A stretch of DNA of 64,000 bases from assembly GCA_964628235.1 (NCBI GenBank), contig CAZVLU010000001.1, positions 62,001 to 126,000 of the forward strand. The letters run 5' to 3'. Every line of letters begins with the position of its first letter. The stretch's first letter is position 1. This DNA is from CAMAVH01 sp964628235 (GTDB lineage: Bacteria; Pseudomonadota; Alphaproteobacteria; SMXQ01). A program made the translations under genes and the position numbers. Shown here piece by piece: positions 35,336 to 43,773 of this stretch. A model generated the notes under the pieces. The model worked only from the letters and a program-made list of their open reading frames with translations, had not been told where the DNA came from and made no database searches.

Positions 35336-36388
35336 ATGACGTCTCGTTTTGCCAAATCGACGCTCTCAGCGGCCGTGGGCTGCACTGCCGCCTGGTTCGT
35401 CGGTTCGACGAGCGCAGCCGCGCAATCGGTCGAATCCTTTTATGCAAAGCAGCCGGTGACGATCAACGTCGGCTTCTCGCCCGGCGCCGGCTACGATCTC
35501 TATGCCCGCATCCTAGCGCGGCATATGGGCAAGCATGTTCCGGGCAAGCCCAATGTCCTCGTCGTGAACATGCCGGGTGCCGGAAGCTTGAAGGCGGCGA
35601 ATTACCTTTACAACATCGCACCTAAGGACGGCGCGTCGTTGGCGATCTTCGCCCGCGGCATTCCGATGGAGCCGTTGTTCGGAAACGCCGAGGCGCGCTT
35701 CGACGCGCTCAAGTTCAATTGGATCGGCAGTCCGGCGGAAGAGGCGAGCGTCGCTTTTTCGTGGCATGAATCGCCGATCAAGACCTTCGAGGATGTGCTC
35801 TCGAAGGAGATGATCGTCTCATCGACAGGCTCCGGCGCGGATACGGCGACGTTCCCGCTGCTTCTGAACGAAGTATTCAAATCCAAATTCAAGGTCATCG
35901 CCGGATATCCGGGCGCGGCGGAAGCACTCATCGCGGTGGAGCGGAAAGAAGCGGACGGCATGGTCGTGTCTTGGAACACGATCAAGGTGCCGCGCCCCGA
36001 TTGGGTGCGCGATAAAAAGATCAACGTGCTGCTCCAACTGAATCTGGAGAAGAACGAAGAGCTGTCCGGCGTTCCTTTGGCAATCGATCTCGTGAAAAAC
36101 GACGCGGATCGCAAGCTGTTGGAACTGTTCGCGGGCCGGCTGGTAATGGCCTACCCCGTTGCCGCGCCGCCGGCCGTTCCCGCGCAGCGGGTTGCGGCCT
36201 TGCGCGCAGCGTTCGACGCGACGATGAAGGATCCGCAGCTTCTGGCCGAGGCCGAGAGGGCCGGCATGGACATTAAGCCTGTCACCGGCGCGAAGATTCA
36301 AGCTCTGTTGGAAGCCGTGCACACGTCGCCGCAAGATGTCGTCGAGCGGGCCCGTGGGATCATCGAGCTTGGCAGGAAAGTAAAGTAG
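35336..36388 (+). CDS. Bug/TctC-type periplasmic substrate-binding protein
   Basis: A 350-residue receptor with a signal peptide ending SAAAQS and the motifs VTINVGFSPGAGYDLYARIL, NMPGAGSLKAANYLYN, KFNWIGSPAEE and AVERKEADGMVVSW. GGGGGA lies 6 bp before ATG 35336. It is cotranscribed with the isochorismatase-family hydrolase (gap 17 bp), the only place in the window where a receptor and this enzyme share an operon, and lies under the divergent LysR. No TctAB partner is nearby. The likely ligand is the amide or carbamoyl compound hydrolysed by the enzyme (inference). Confidence 0.86.
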   Translation: MTSRFAKSTLSAAVGCTAAWFVGSTSAAAQSVESFYAKQPVTINVGFSPGAGYDLYARILARHMGKHVPGKPNVLVVNMPGAGSLKAANYLYNIAPKDGASLAIFARGIPMEPLFGNAEARFDALKFNWIGSPAEEASVAFSWHESPIKTFEDVLSKEMIVSSTGSGADTATFPLLLNEVFKSKFKVIAGYPGAAEALIAVERKEADGMVVSWNTIKVPRPDWVRDKKINVLLQLNLEKNEELSGVPLAIDLVKNDADRKLLELFAGRLVMAYPVAAPPAVPAQRVAALRAAFDATMKDPQLLAEAERAGMDIKPVTGAKIQALLEAVHTSPQDVVERARGIIELGRKVK

Positions 36389-36723
36389 TCGGTCCGAACG
36401 CTGCGCAAGTTAGCCGGGCCTGAACACGTCTAGTCCAGCTGACGAGCGCGCGCGTTCCATTTTCCAGAGCATCCTTCACGGCGGCTCAGTCTCCTTCTCC
36501 ACTACACATGAACTCGGTGTTTCGACTCAGTAGGAAACATAAGTTTTCGACTGACTGCTCTCACGATTGCGCTGGGATAATATCAAAGAATCTTCCTCGC
36601 TCTCGATTTCCCAGAAATCGCGTATGCGTCATTTTTCCTAAAGCGCGTTATGCGATCATTTTGGCGTCAACGGGCTTCTTGGCTCCAATGACGACTATGA
36701 ATATCGGCATGCGTAAAACAGTA
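36389..36723. other. Intergenic region without recognisable gene
   Basis: 335 bp between the Bug receptor and the small envelope genes. The base composition drops in GC from about 36500 onward, which may mark the left side of the accessory island that runs to about 48.8 kb. No repeat, tRNA or convincing coding frame is visible. Confidence 0.4.
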
Positions 36724-37311
36724 TTAGCTAATCGCTTCACCCGCATCAGCCCGGCGCATTGCCAGCATGAGCTGCGCGTAGCATTCCTCGACACGGTCGC
36801 TAACCAATTTATCTGAGAAACCGCCCTTGGCGTGCTTGCCGGCAACCTTCATATCGAAGATAGGCGCATTTACATCATCAAAGATGATGCGAAGCCCGAC
36901 CTCGCTGATATAGGCCGTGTGCACTCGGCGTGCAGAGACTGCGCCGACCGCCGCGCCGGCGACCCCGAAGATCGCGCCTCCCACAACTGCCCGGCCAAGC
37001 TGGTTGCCACGCGCAACGCGGTCCTGAACCTGACCATCTCGCCTCACCCTCTCGACAGACACGATGTCCTTGTAGTCGTAGATGCGCACTACGCCGTTCT
37101 TAGGCATAACGCCAATTTTATGGGCGGCATGGTCCAAAGCGATCCCAACGCCCCATCCAAAGAATTTGTAATCGACGTTAAAGTCCGGCCCTAAGGCCTG
37201 AAGCTTGGCTTCCTGTCCGTCACGCTCAAAGGAGATCACCGCTTTTATAATCAGGATGATGCTACCGAGTGCGACGGCTATCCAGAATATGGTGACGAAC
37301 AGTGGACTCAT
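36724..37311 (-). CDS. Hypothetical membrane-anchored protein
   Basis: A 195-residue protein of no family I recognise. One N-terminal transmembrane helix (LFVTIFWIAVALGSIILIIKAV) anchors it. A glycine/alanine-rich hydrophobic stretch at about 110-125 (AVVGGAIFGVAGAAVGAV) may be a second membrane or hairpin segment. Two short beta-rich parts flank it (VRIYDYKDIVSVERVRRDG; LRIIFDDVNAPIFDMKV). It is followed, reading upstream, by two coupled small envelope genes on the same strand. Confidence 0.6.
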   Translation of the reverse strand: MSPLFVTIFWIAVALGSIILIIKAVISFERDGQEAKLQALGPDFNVDYKFFGWGVGIALDHAAHKIGVMPKNGVVRIYDYKDIVSVERVRRDGQVQDRVARGNQLGRAVVGGAIFGVAGAAVGAVSARRVHTAYISEVGLRIIFDDVNAPIFDMKVAGKHAKGGFSDKLVSDRVEECYAQLMLAMRRADAGEAIS

Positions 37312-37329
37312 CGTATCATTTCCTCGGAT

Positions 37330-37581
37330 CTACTTCTGTTTGCAGACAGTGCGGCCATCCGGGTAGCCCTTACATTCCTGGACCACTTTCCCGGTTTTCC
37401 GATCGCGGCAGAGAATGATGCCGTCCGGATAGGTCTTACAGACGAGCTCAGCGCGTAGGGGCGTGGCCGTCCCCGCCTGTACAGCGGAGGCCAAGAGGGA
37501 CAGCGCGCAGCCGCAGATCGCTAGTCCACCCAGCCACTTCATCGAACGGCTCAGCCGTTCAGAGCGCGCAAAGACTTTCAT
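37330..37581 (-). CDS. Small secreted cysteine-rich protein
   Basis: 83 residues with a signal peptide (GLAICGCALSLLASAVQAG). The mature part holds two copies of a motif, CKTYPDGIILC and CKGYPDGRTVC, joined by a basic linker, so it looks like an internal duplication with two likely disulfide loops. The start ATG overlaps the upstream gene's stop (ATGA, 37578-37581). No family is recognised. Confidence 0.6.
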   Translation of the reverse strand: MKVFARSERLSRSMKWLGGLAICGCALSLLASAVQAGTATPLRAELVCKTYPDGIILCRDRKTGKVVQECKGYPDGRTVCKQK

Positions 37582-37904
37582 CGTTTGACGTCGGTATAGC
37601 TCCAGTAGAGCAAGGCTCCGCCCTGGTAGGTGCATTCAAAGTCATACCACTGATATGTCGCGTGTTCGGCGAGCCACCGGATTGTCCCCTTCACAACCAT
37701 GATGTCGTCGGGCCGCTGCTCGACCGTGGGTTCACCTCCGAGCATGACGGTCGAGGGAAATCGCGCTTGGGCTTTGGCTCGCTTCTCGCACTGCTCGACC
37801 GCGTTATTTGTCCGATTTTCGACCACAACCTTCTCGGGTGGTTTGTCCGGCTGGCAGGCGTAGACGCCCAGTAGCACCAGCAAAATCACGGCAATGATCG
37901 GCAT
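37578..37904 (-). CDS. Small putative lipoprotein
   Basis: 108 residues. The N-terminus is a short hydrophobic helix ending in LGVYAC, an acceptable lipobox with cysteine near residue 17, followed by a proline- and charge-rich linker (QPDKPPEKVVVE) and a small domain (CEKRAKAQARFPSTVM...YQWYDFECTYQGG). It probably sits on the inner or outer membrane. It is coupled by ATGA overlap to the small secreted protein, suggesting the two act together. Confidence 0.6.
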   Translation of the reverse strand: MPIIAVILLVLLGVYACQPDKPPEKVVVENRTNNAVEQCEKRAKAQARFPSTVMLGGEPTVEQRPDDIMVVKGTIRWLAEHATYQWYDFECTYQGGALLYWSYTDVKR

Positions 37905-38028
37905 AGAGCCCCCGGTTTGCACTTATCTGTTTAACGACCGGGCCATACTTCCTTCCATTATCGGATTTTTCAATATCTGATTTCCCGATTTAGACGAGCT
38001 ACCGGCGTTGGTCGCCGGGAGCGTGAAT

Positions 38029-38292
38029 GTGTGGCTAAAACTGCAGGACTATAAGGCCATCGGGACTGTCATGGCCGACGTGCGCAAAACCGCCGGCTTC
38101 ACCCAACAGGACCTAGCCAAGCGGCTCAAAAAGCCGCAGAGCTTCGTGTCATCCTACGAAGCCGGCCAGCGGCGGATCGATTTACTCGAGTTCTTACGCA
38201 TTATGGCGATGCTCGGCGCCGATCCTGAGAAAACCTTTTCCAAGGTCGTGGAACGCATGGAGTCGAAACGGCGACCGCCGGCGAAACGCTGA
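38029..38292 (+). CDS. Xre-family helix-turn-helix regulator
   Basis: About 87 residues, nearly all one helix-turn-helix: VMADVRKTAGFTQQDLAKRLKKPQSFVSSYEAGQRRIDLLEFLRI. The recognition helix KPQSFVSSYEAG is typical of Xre/Cro proteins. There is no effector domain. GTG 38029 has GGGAG 7 bp upstream; TTG 38008 is an alternative that adds seven residues. It is divergent from the small lipoprotein genes and probably regulates them or itself. Confidence 0.78.
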   Translation: MWLKLQDYKAIGTVMADVRKTAGFTQQDLAKRLKKPQSFVSSYEAGQRRIDLLEFLRIMAMLGADPEKTFSKVVERMESKRRPPAKR

Positions 38293-38400
38293 CAGTAAAG
38301 ATTCCTGTTTAGAGGATCGATTATTTGTCAGTTTCGTATAATAACTGGACTTTTCTGAGTTTTATTTCAGCTTGACTTTCTAACTGCGGTCTTTTAAGCA

Positions 38401-38598
38401 TTAAAAGTCATCGTCGTAAAGCATGATTACGTGGGCTTCCCCCGCGGCAGCACGAGACGAACCCCGGACACCAAAGGCACTCAGATATGAGTGGGGTTCT
38501 GCATCTACATGCTCAGCAACTCTCTTCCTTATGCAGTGGTAAGTGATCGACGATTGTGTCGTCGTCACGCCATTCAGCATGTCCGGGTCAATTCTCAT
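38401..38598 (-). CDS. Doubtful small ORF
   Basis: A 65-codon frame in the otherwise empty 38293-38612 stretch, opening MRIDPDMLNGVTTTQ and ending AHVIMLYDDDF. It has no Shine-Dalgarno site and no family resemblance, and its start region overlaps the likely promoter of the ParB-methyltransferase gene. I list it because nothing else explains the interval; a -10-like TATAAT also occurs at about 38337-38342. Confidence 0.2.
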   Translation of the reverse strand: MRIDPDMLNGVTTTQSSITYHCIRKRVAEHVDAEPHSYLSAFGVRGSSRAAAGEAHVIMLYDDDF

Positions 38599-38612
38599 AA
38601 GGGAAGACCCAA

Positions 38613-40118
38613 ATGGCTGCATTCAATGACGCAACCAAACACACCGTTACCCGCGTGGCTCGTTCAGAGGCCGCCAAGCCGAGGCCCATTCGCCACCGCT
38701 CAAGGCCGAAACCGCCTCCAGGCCATGCGGTTCTAATCTGCGAACCTATTCAGACAAAGCCACCGGCATTTAAGTCGCCTCCAAAGGAGAAGGCGAAGAT
38801 CGTGTTGAACCCAGGGTCAATCCTGTTGCGCCCCTGGGCCAGCCTTAAACCTGATCCCAAGAACGCTCGCCAGCACAGCTCGCGGCAACTCGAGATGCTG
38901 CGAAAAGCGATCGAGGTGTTTGGCTTCGCCGTCCCCATCCTGATTGATGAAGAGGGAAATATCCTCGCCGGGCATGCGCGACATACGGCCGCTGGGCAGC
39001 TGGGGATGCCCGAAGTCCCGGTGATCTGCATTTCGCATCTGACGCCGGCACAACGACGCGCCTTCATGATCGCCGACAACAGATTGGCTGAATTGGCGCA
39101 ATGGGATCCCGAGATCCTAGGCCAGGAATTGCTCGAGCTATCAAAGCTCGATCTAAATTTCTCGGTCGAGCTGACCGGCTTCACGACAGCCGAAATCGAC
39201 CTCCGGATCAATGGCATAGACTCAACAGGAGCGACACCGACAGCAGAGGACGTCACACCGCCCATCGAACAGGTCGCTGTCTCTCGTCTCCACAATTTAT
39301 GGCAACTGGGTGATCACCGCCTTCTGTGCGGCAACGCCCTCGAACCGGTCAGCTATGAAGCCCTGCTGGGCACGACACGTGTGCGAGCCGTCATTACAGA
39401 CCCGCCATATAATGTGAAGGTCCAGGGCCATGTCGGGGGTCTTGGCCGGGTGCGACACCGGGAATTCCTCATGGCTTCGGGCGAAATGTCCGAGGAGCAG
39501 TTCATCGCCTTTCTGGCTACGTTCCTCAAATGCGTCGTCGCCGTCTGCGTCGACGGAGCGTTGATCTACGCCTACATGGACTGGCGTCATGCCTACGAGC
39601 TGCTGACCGCGGCGCGGCGCACGAAGCTCGCCCAACTCTCCCTCTGCTGCTGGAACAAGGACAACGCCGGCATGGGGAGCTTCTACCGCTCCAAGCATGA
39701 GCTCGTCTTCGTGTTCAAACATGGCACAGGGCGCCATATCAATAACGTCGAGCTCGGCCGGTACGGCCGCTACCGCACCACGGTCTGGGACTATCCCGGC
39801 GCCAACAGCCTGCGGCGCGGCCGCGATACCGATCTCGCCATGCACCCGACGGTCAAGCCTGTCTCCATGATTGCCGACATCATTCGCGACTGCACGGCCC
39901 GCTGCGATATGGTGCTCGATCCCTTCTGCGGCTCCGGCACTATCGTGATGGCAGCGGAAAAAACCGGGCGTGTTGCCCGGGCCATGGAGCTCGACCCGCT
40001 CTATGTCGATACCGCCATTCGGCGCTGGCAGCAGGCGACCGGGCAACAGGCTGTGCTCATGGCCACCGGTCAGACCTTCGACGAAGTATCGGCCGAGCGC
40101 CTTGGGGAGGTGCTGTGA
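38613..40118 (+). CDS. ParB-domain/DNA methyltransferase fusion
   Basis: 501 residues. After a basic linker (1-65), residues 70-190 form a ParB/Srx-like domain (LKPDPKNARQHSSRQLEMLRK in part; GHARHTAAGQLGMPEVPVI; FMIADNRLAELAQWD). Residues 230-480 are an adenine-N6/cytosine-N4 methyltransferase with catalytic DPPY in AVITDPPYNVK and the SAM-binding DPFCGSGT near the end, so motif IV precedes motif I as in beta-class enzymes. This fusion is common in prophages and gene-transfer-like elements, where it probably protects DNA. Its stop overlaps the next gene's start (TGATG). Confidence 0.88.
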   Translation: MAAFNDATKHTVTRVARSEAAKPRPIRHRSRPKPPPGHAVLICEPIQTKPPAFKSPPKEKAKIVLNPGSILLRPWASLKPDPKNARQHSSRQLEMLRKAIEVFGFAVPILIDEEGNILAGHARHTAAGQLGMPEVPVICISHLTPAQRRAFMIADNRLAELAQWDPEILGQELLELSKLDLNFSVELTGFTTAEIDLRINGIDSTGATPTAEDVTPPIEQVAVSRLHNLWQLGDHRLLCGNALEPVSYEALLGTTRVRAVITDPPYNVKVQGHVGGLGRVRHREFLMASGEMSEEQFIAFLATFLKCVVAVCVDGALIYAYMDWRHAYELLTAARRTKLAQLSLCCWNKDNAGMGSFYRSKHELVFVFKHGTGRHINNVELGRYGRYRTTVWDYPGANSLRRGRDTDLAMHPTVKPVSMIADIIRDCTARCDMVLDPFCGSGTIVMAAEKTGRVARAMELDPLYVDTAIRRWQQATGQQAVLMATGQTFDEVSAERLGEVL

Positions 40119-40633
40119 TGGCGAAGAAATTCAACCCCGGCGCAACGACCTCCATGCCCGCCTCGCCTCAGCCGCCGAAGGTGCGTCATCGAACGCGTCC
40201 AATCACGCCCCCTGTGCCTGCAACATCCAAGGCCGCGAGGCAGGATCCTCCCGACGAGGATGTGGGCTATGCCCGGCCACCCAAAGCCACGCGCTTTAAG
40301 CCTGGCAGGTCTGGCAATCCCAACGGCAGACCCAAGAGCAGGCCCAAGGACACGCATGGCCTGCTCGAGAAGATCCTTGAGGGCAAGATCGACGTCACCG
40401 AACGCGGCCAACGCAAAAAATACAGCGTGCGGGAGGTGCTCCTAAAGACGGTCACTAACAAGGCAGCCAGCGGCGATTTGCGGGCTTTGTCAGCCGTTAT
40501 GAAGCTGATGAAGGACTACCTCCCTGAGGCACCACCACCACAGGCCGAGGAAGCGCAACTGCCGCAATGCGATCAGGACATCCTCGACAGCTATGTCAAG
40601 CGCCGCATGTCAATTCTTCAAAAGGACAAATAG
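40118..40633 (+). CDS. DUF5681-domain protein (possible small terminase-like)
   Basis: 171 residues. The family signature RFKPGRSGNPNGRPKSRP lies in the middle, after a proline-rich basic N-terminus, and is followed by a helical domain (ISVTERG-like KIDVTERGQRKKYSVREVL; LRALSAVMKLMKDYLPE). DUF5681 genes typically stand right before large terminase genes, so a DNA-recognition role is likely but unproven. ATG 40118 overlaps the methyltransferase stop, and the terminase starts 3 bp after its stop. Confidence 0.8.
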   Translation: MAKKFNPGATTSMPASPQPPKVRHRTRPITPPVPATSKAARQDPPDEDVGYARPPKATRFKPGRSGNPNGRPKSRPKDTHGLLEKILEGKIDVTERGQRKKYSVREVLLKTVTNKAASGDLRALSAVMKLMKDYLPEAPPPQAEEAQLPQCDQDILDSYVKRRMSILQKDK

Positions 40634-40635
40634 CC

Positions 40636-42132
40636 ATGAACGACCCCATTGCCTTCAACACACTCATGCGCAACGACCTGCTGAGCTTTCTCCGTAAGGC
40701 CTTCATTCATCTTCACCCTGAAGATGTCTTCATCGATGCGGCCTACCTTCGGTTGCTTGTGTGGTATCTGGAGCAATGTGCCAACGGCAGGATCAAACGT
40801 CTCGTCATCAACTTGCCGCCCCGACATCTGAAGTCTCATGCCACCTCGGTGGCTTTTCTTGCATGGTTGCTGGGACGCGATCCGACCCAGAAAATCATTT
40901 CGCTTAGCTATTCGCAGGAGCTGTCCGAAAACTTCACTGCGAATTTCAGAAGTGTCGTCACCAGCCCTTGGTATAGGCAAGCGTTCCCGGCATTCCGGAT
41001 CACGCGCGACACGGCGACGGAACTGCGAACGACGCTCAATGGCTATCGCTACTCGACATCGATTGGCGGCACCTTGACGGGACGGGGCGGCGATTTCATC
41101 GTGATCGACGATCCCATGAAACCGGGCGAAGCCTTCTCGCGCGCCATGCGCGAGCAGATGAAGGCCTGGTTCGATACGACGCTGTCCTCCCGCCTCGATA
41201 ATAAGGACGAAGGTGTCATCATCGTCGTCATGCAACGGCTGCATGTGGACGATCTTACCGCCCATCTCATAGAAAAAGGCGGCTGGACCCTCCTCAGCCT
41301 TCCCGCGATTGCCCAGGAGGATGAGGACATTCCCTATGGCGACGGTGAACGTTTCGTCAGAGCACGCGGCGAAGCTCTATGTCCGGAGCGCGAGAGCCTC
41401 GCAACCCTCGGGCAAATTCGACGTGATATGGGCAGCGTCAACTTCCAGGCCCAATATCTGCAAAGGCCGATCCCGGAGGCTGGACAACTCGTCAGGCGCG
41501 AGTGGCTCCAGACCTACGAGCATGATCCATTAGATGCCAACTACGACGTCATCGTGCAGAGCTGGGATACCGCAGCCGTCCCCGGCAAGCACAATGATTA
41601 TTCCGTCGGCCTGACCTTCGGCATTCGCGGCGGTGACTTCTATCTCCTCGATGTCATTCGCGGGCAGTATGATTTCCCAACCCTGCAGCGGGCCATGATT
41701 ACCAGGGCTCTTCGTTTCTCAGCCACGACCATGCTCATCGAGAAGGCGACGATCGGCATCGGCATGGCGCAGAATCTCAGGCGCGAGACCAACCTTCGCC
41801 CTCTAGCCATCCCGCCGCGCGGTGACAAGGTCCAGCGCCTCGCCATCTGCTCCCATGCGATCGAGGCAGGCCGTCTCTACGTGCCGCGCAATGCGCCCTG
41901 GCTGGGAGCCTTCCTCGAGGAGGTCCTGAGCTTCCCCGATGGCCGCTACGATGATCAGGTCGACGCCCTAACCTTGTTCCTCAAATGGGCCTTGAGCCGG
42001 CGCAATAACTTCGGCTACGGGCCCAACCAGCCCCGGCCGACATTCCTGCGGCCGAGCCCGATCCGTCAGCCCGGTCATTGCTTCCGTTTCATCGACCGCG
42101 GCGGGCTCGCCGCCAACATCCGTAGGCCCTGA
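40636..42132 (+). CDS. Phage terminase large subunit
   Basis: 498 residues. The ATPase part has a divergent Walker A at 61-69 (PPRHLKSHA; the usual form is PPRHGKS) and Walker B DFIVIDDPMK. The nuclease part begins VQSWDTAAVPGKHNDYSVG, with an RNase-H-like acidic core ending in YDDQVDALTLFL. It would package phage DNA, but no portal, capsid or tail gene follows. ATG 40636 has AAGGACA upstream; the longer frame to 40567 overlaps the DUF5681 gene. Confidence 0.9.
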   Translation: MNDPIAFNTLMRNDLLSFLRKAFIHLHPEDVFIDAAYLRLLVWYLEQCANGRIKRLVINLPPRHLKSHATSVAFLAWLLGRDPTQKIISLSYSQELSENFTANFRSVVTSPWYRQAFPAFRITRDTATELRTTLNGYRYSTSIGGTLTGRGGDFIVIDDPMKPGEAFSRAMREQMKAWFDTTLSSRLDNKDEGVIIVVMQRLHVDDLTAHLIEKGGWTLLSLPAIAQEDEDIPYGDGERFVRARGEALCPERESLATLGQIRRDMGSVNFQAQYLQRPIPEAGQLVRREWLQTYEHDPLDANYDVIVQSWDTAAVPGKHNDYSVGLTFGIRGGDFYLLDVIRGQYDFPTLQRAMITRALRFSATTMLIEKATIGIGMAQNLRRETNLRPLAIPPRGDKVQRLAICSHAIEAGRLYVPRNAPWLGAFLEEVLSFPDGRYDDQVDALTLFLKWALSRRNNFGYGPNQPRPTFLRPSPIRQPGHCFRFIDRGGLAANIRRP

Positions 42133-42179
42133 TGGCAGCTTTCCGCGAGGATGTAGGTCACTGCATCCTCGCGGTAGGC

Positions 42180-42410
42180 CTACTGCAGCGCCTGATGTAG
42201 CCGGCCGCACAAAATCTCCAGCTTAAGCACGACCTCCGACACCGTATCTGCCGGCGCATGCGCCAGATGCTCCGTGAGCTCCTGCAGCGCCGCGAACCGC
42301 TCCTGCATCTTATCCTCGGGCGCCGCCCCTATCAGCCGGCGCTGCAGCCGACACACCTCAGCATGAAGCTGTTCGACGAGTGTCACGGCATGTTTGGTCT
42401 TCTTCGGCAT
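42180..42410 (-). CDS. Small helical hypothetical protein
   Basis: 76 residues, starting PKKTKHAVTLVEQLHAEVCRL and continuing as heptad-like helices (MQERFAALQELTEHLAHA; SEVVLKLEILCGRLHQAL), so probably a coiled coil. GAGG precedes ATG 42410. It reads opposite to the terminase and DUF3489 genes. Small genes of this type occur in similar islands; function unknown. Confidence 0.5.
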   Translation of the reverse strand: MPKKTKHAVTLVEQLHAEVCRLQRRLIGAAPEDKMQERFAALQELTEHLAHAPADTVSEVVLKLEILCGRLHQALQ

Positions 42411-42652
42411 CGGCGCCTCGAGATTGGACAGCAAAGCCCTTCCTTTGCTTCCTTTGGCGCAACCATCAAGTCCGAATAGAGCGAAGACACCCAAATAAAC
42501 TGCAGCAATTGCGCTCGACTTCCCCGGCGAAGGAAGCGTTGCTGTGTCCATCAGCGGGGCGATAAGCCCTCGCCTGCCTCGACCGGCGCACCGGCGGGGC
42601 TCTGGGCAGTGGAAGCGCCGCGATAGACGCGGCGCCAAACACGGAGCCCACA

Positions 42653-43234
42653 ATGGCCGAATTGACCGATTCTCTGCTCGTTATTCTCTCCGCCGCCAGC
42701 CAACGGGCCAATGGCAGCCTTCTGCCCCTTCCTAAAAGCCTGAAGCTAAGCAAAGCCGCCGCTGCTCTGGTCTTCCAGACCCTGCTGAAAGCCAAGCTTG
42801 CAGCTGAAAAGCCCGCCGAGCCTGGCGAGCCCGCTTGGCGTGAAGACGGCGAAACGAAATTCGCGCTCAAAATCACGGAGAGCGCTCTCAAGCGGCTTAA
42901 CGTTGCGGCCGGCGACACTACTGAGCAGCCTGCAAAAGCCACCGCCAAGAATGCCGAGAAGCGCCGGAAGGGCAGTTCCAAGGCTAAGGCGGCGAAGACG
43001 CCTGCCGCCTCGAAGGCGCCCGCCTCCTCCGGCTCCAAGATCGAGAGCCTTATTACCCTGCTCCGCCGTAAGACGGGCGCTACGATCACCGACGCCATGG
43101 AAGCGACGGGCTGGCAGGCCCATTCCGTGCGCGGCGCCATCAGCGGCACGCTGAAGAAGAAACAGGGCCTAACCGTTACCTCTGAGGTCGAAGGCCCCCG
43201 GGGCCGGGTCTACCGTATCGCGACCGGCCGCTAA
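42653..43234 (+). CDS. DUF3489-domain protein
   Basis: 193 residues. The C-terminal third (SKIESLITLLRRKTGATITDAMEATGWQAHSVRGAIS in parts, then VYRIATGR) is the DUF3489 winged-helix-like domain. The middle is an alanine/lysine-rich linker and the N-terminal 65 residues form a second small helical domain. It starts a three-gene run with DUF2924 (gap 2 bp) and a serine recombinase, a combination seen in many rhizobial genomes. DNA binding near the recombinase is a fair inference. Confidence 0.85.
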   Translation: MAELTDSLLVILSAASQRANGSLLPLPKSLKLSKAAAALVFQTLLKAKLAAEKPAEPGEPAWREDGETKFALKITESALKRLNVAAGDTTEQPAKATAKNAEKRRKGSSKAKAAKTPAASKAPASSGSKIESLITLLRRKTGATITDAMEATGWQAHSVRGAISGTLKKKQGLTVTSEVEGPRGRVYRIATGR

Positions 43235-43236
43235 CG

Positions 43237-43773
43237 ATGGTGCGCCCAACGGCACAGTGGGGTCGGCGGGAGGGATCGCCCCTCCCGCCGACCAGCACGG
43301 CACGCGACAAAGCGGTCGAGGAAGCCCTCGACCGCCTCCCCGACCTGGATCTGGCGGGGCTGCGCCAGGAGTGGACCCGGCTCTATGGCACAGCGCCATC
43401 CCGCTATATCAGCCGTGACCTGCTGATGCGGGCGGTGGCCTACCGCATCCAGGAGAACGCCTACGGAGGGCTGAAGCCAGCCGTGGTGCGCCAACTGCGC
43501 AAGGTTATGGAGGATCTCCGAGCCGGACGCACCCCGGACCCGACCGTCCGGCCCCAGATGCAGCCCGGCGTCCGCCTCATGCGAGACTGGAATGGCGAAA
43601 CCCACTCGGTCGAAGTGCTAGATAAGGGCTTTGCCTGGCGGGGTAAGACCTATAGCTCGCTCTCCGCGATCGCCCAGCGCATTACGGGCGCCCGGTGGTC
43701 TGGTCCCCGCTTCTTCGGGCTGCTCGATAAGTCCAAACAGACGTCTGGGCGTAAGGCAAAGCCGGCGCCATGA
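43237..43773 (+). CDS. DUF2924-domain protein
   Basis: 178 residues with the family's core: LDLAGLRQEWTRLYGTAPSRYISRDLLMRAVAYRIQE in pieces, GVRLMRDWNGETHSVEVLDKGFAWRGKTYSSLSAIA and ITGARWSGPRFFGL. The latter region resembles SAWIRT-like or nucleic-acid-binding modules of mobile elements. It begins 2 bp after DUF3489 and overlaps the recombinase start (ATGA, 43770-43773), so all three are translated together and probably work as one mobility unit. Confidence 0.87.
   Translation: MVRPTAQWGRREGSPLPPTSTARDKAVEEALDRLPDLDLAGLRQEWTRLYGTAPSRYISRDLLMRAVAYRIQENAYGGLKPAVVRQLRKVMEDLRAGRTPDPTVRPQMQPGVRLMRDWNGETHSVEVLDKGFAWRGKTYSSLSAIAQRITGARWSGPRFFGLLDKSKQTSGRKAKPAP

Noticed and set aside
36508..36816. 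102-codon plus-strand frame
   Set aside because: No ribosome site or family match, and it runs into the antisense of the membrane protein gene.
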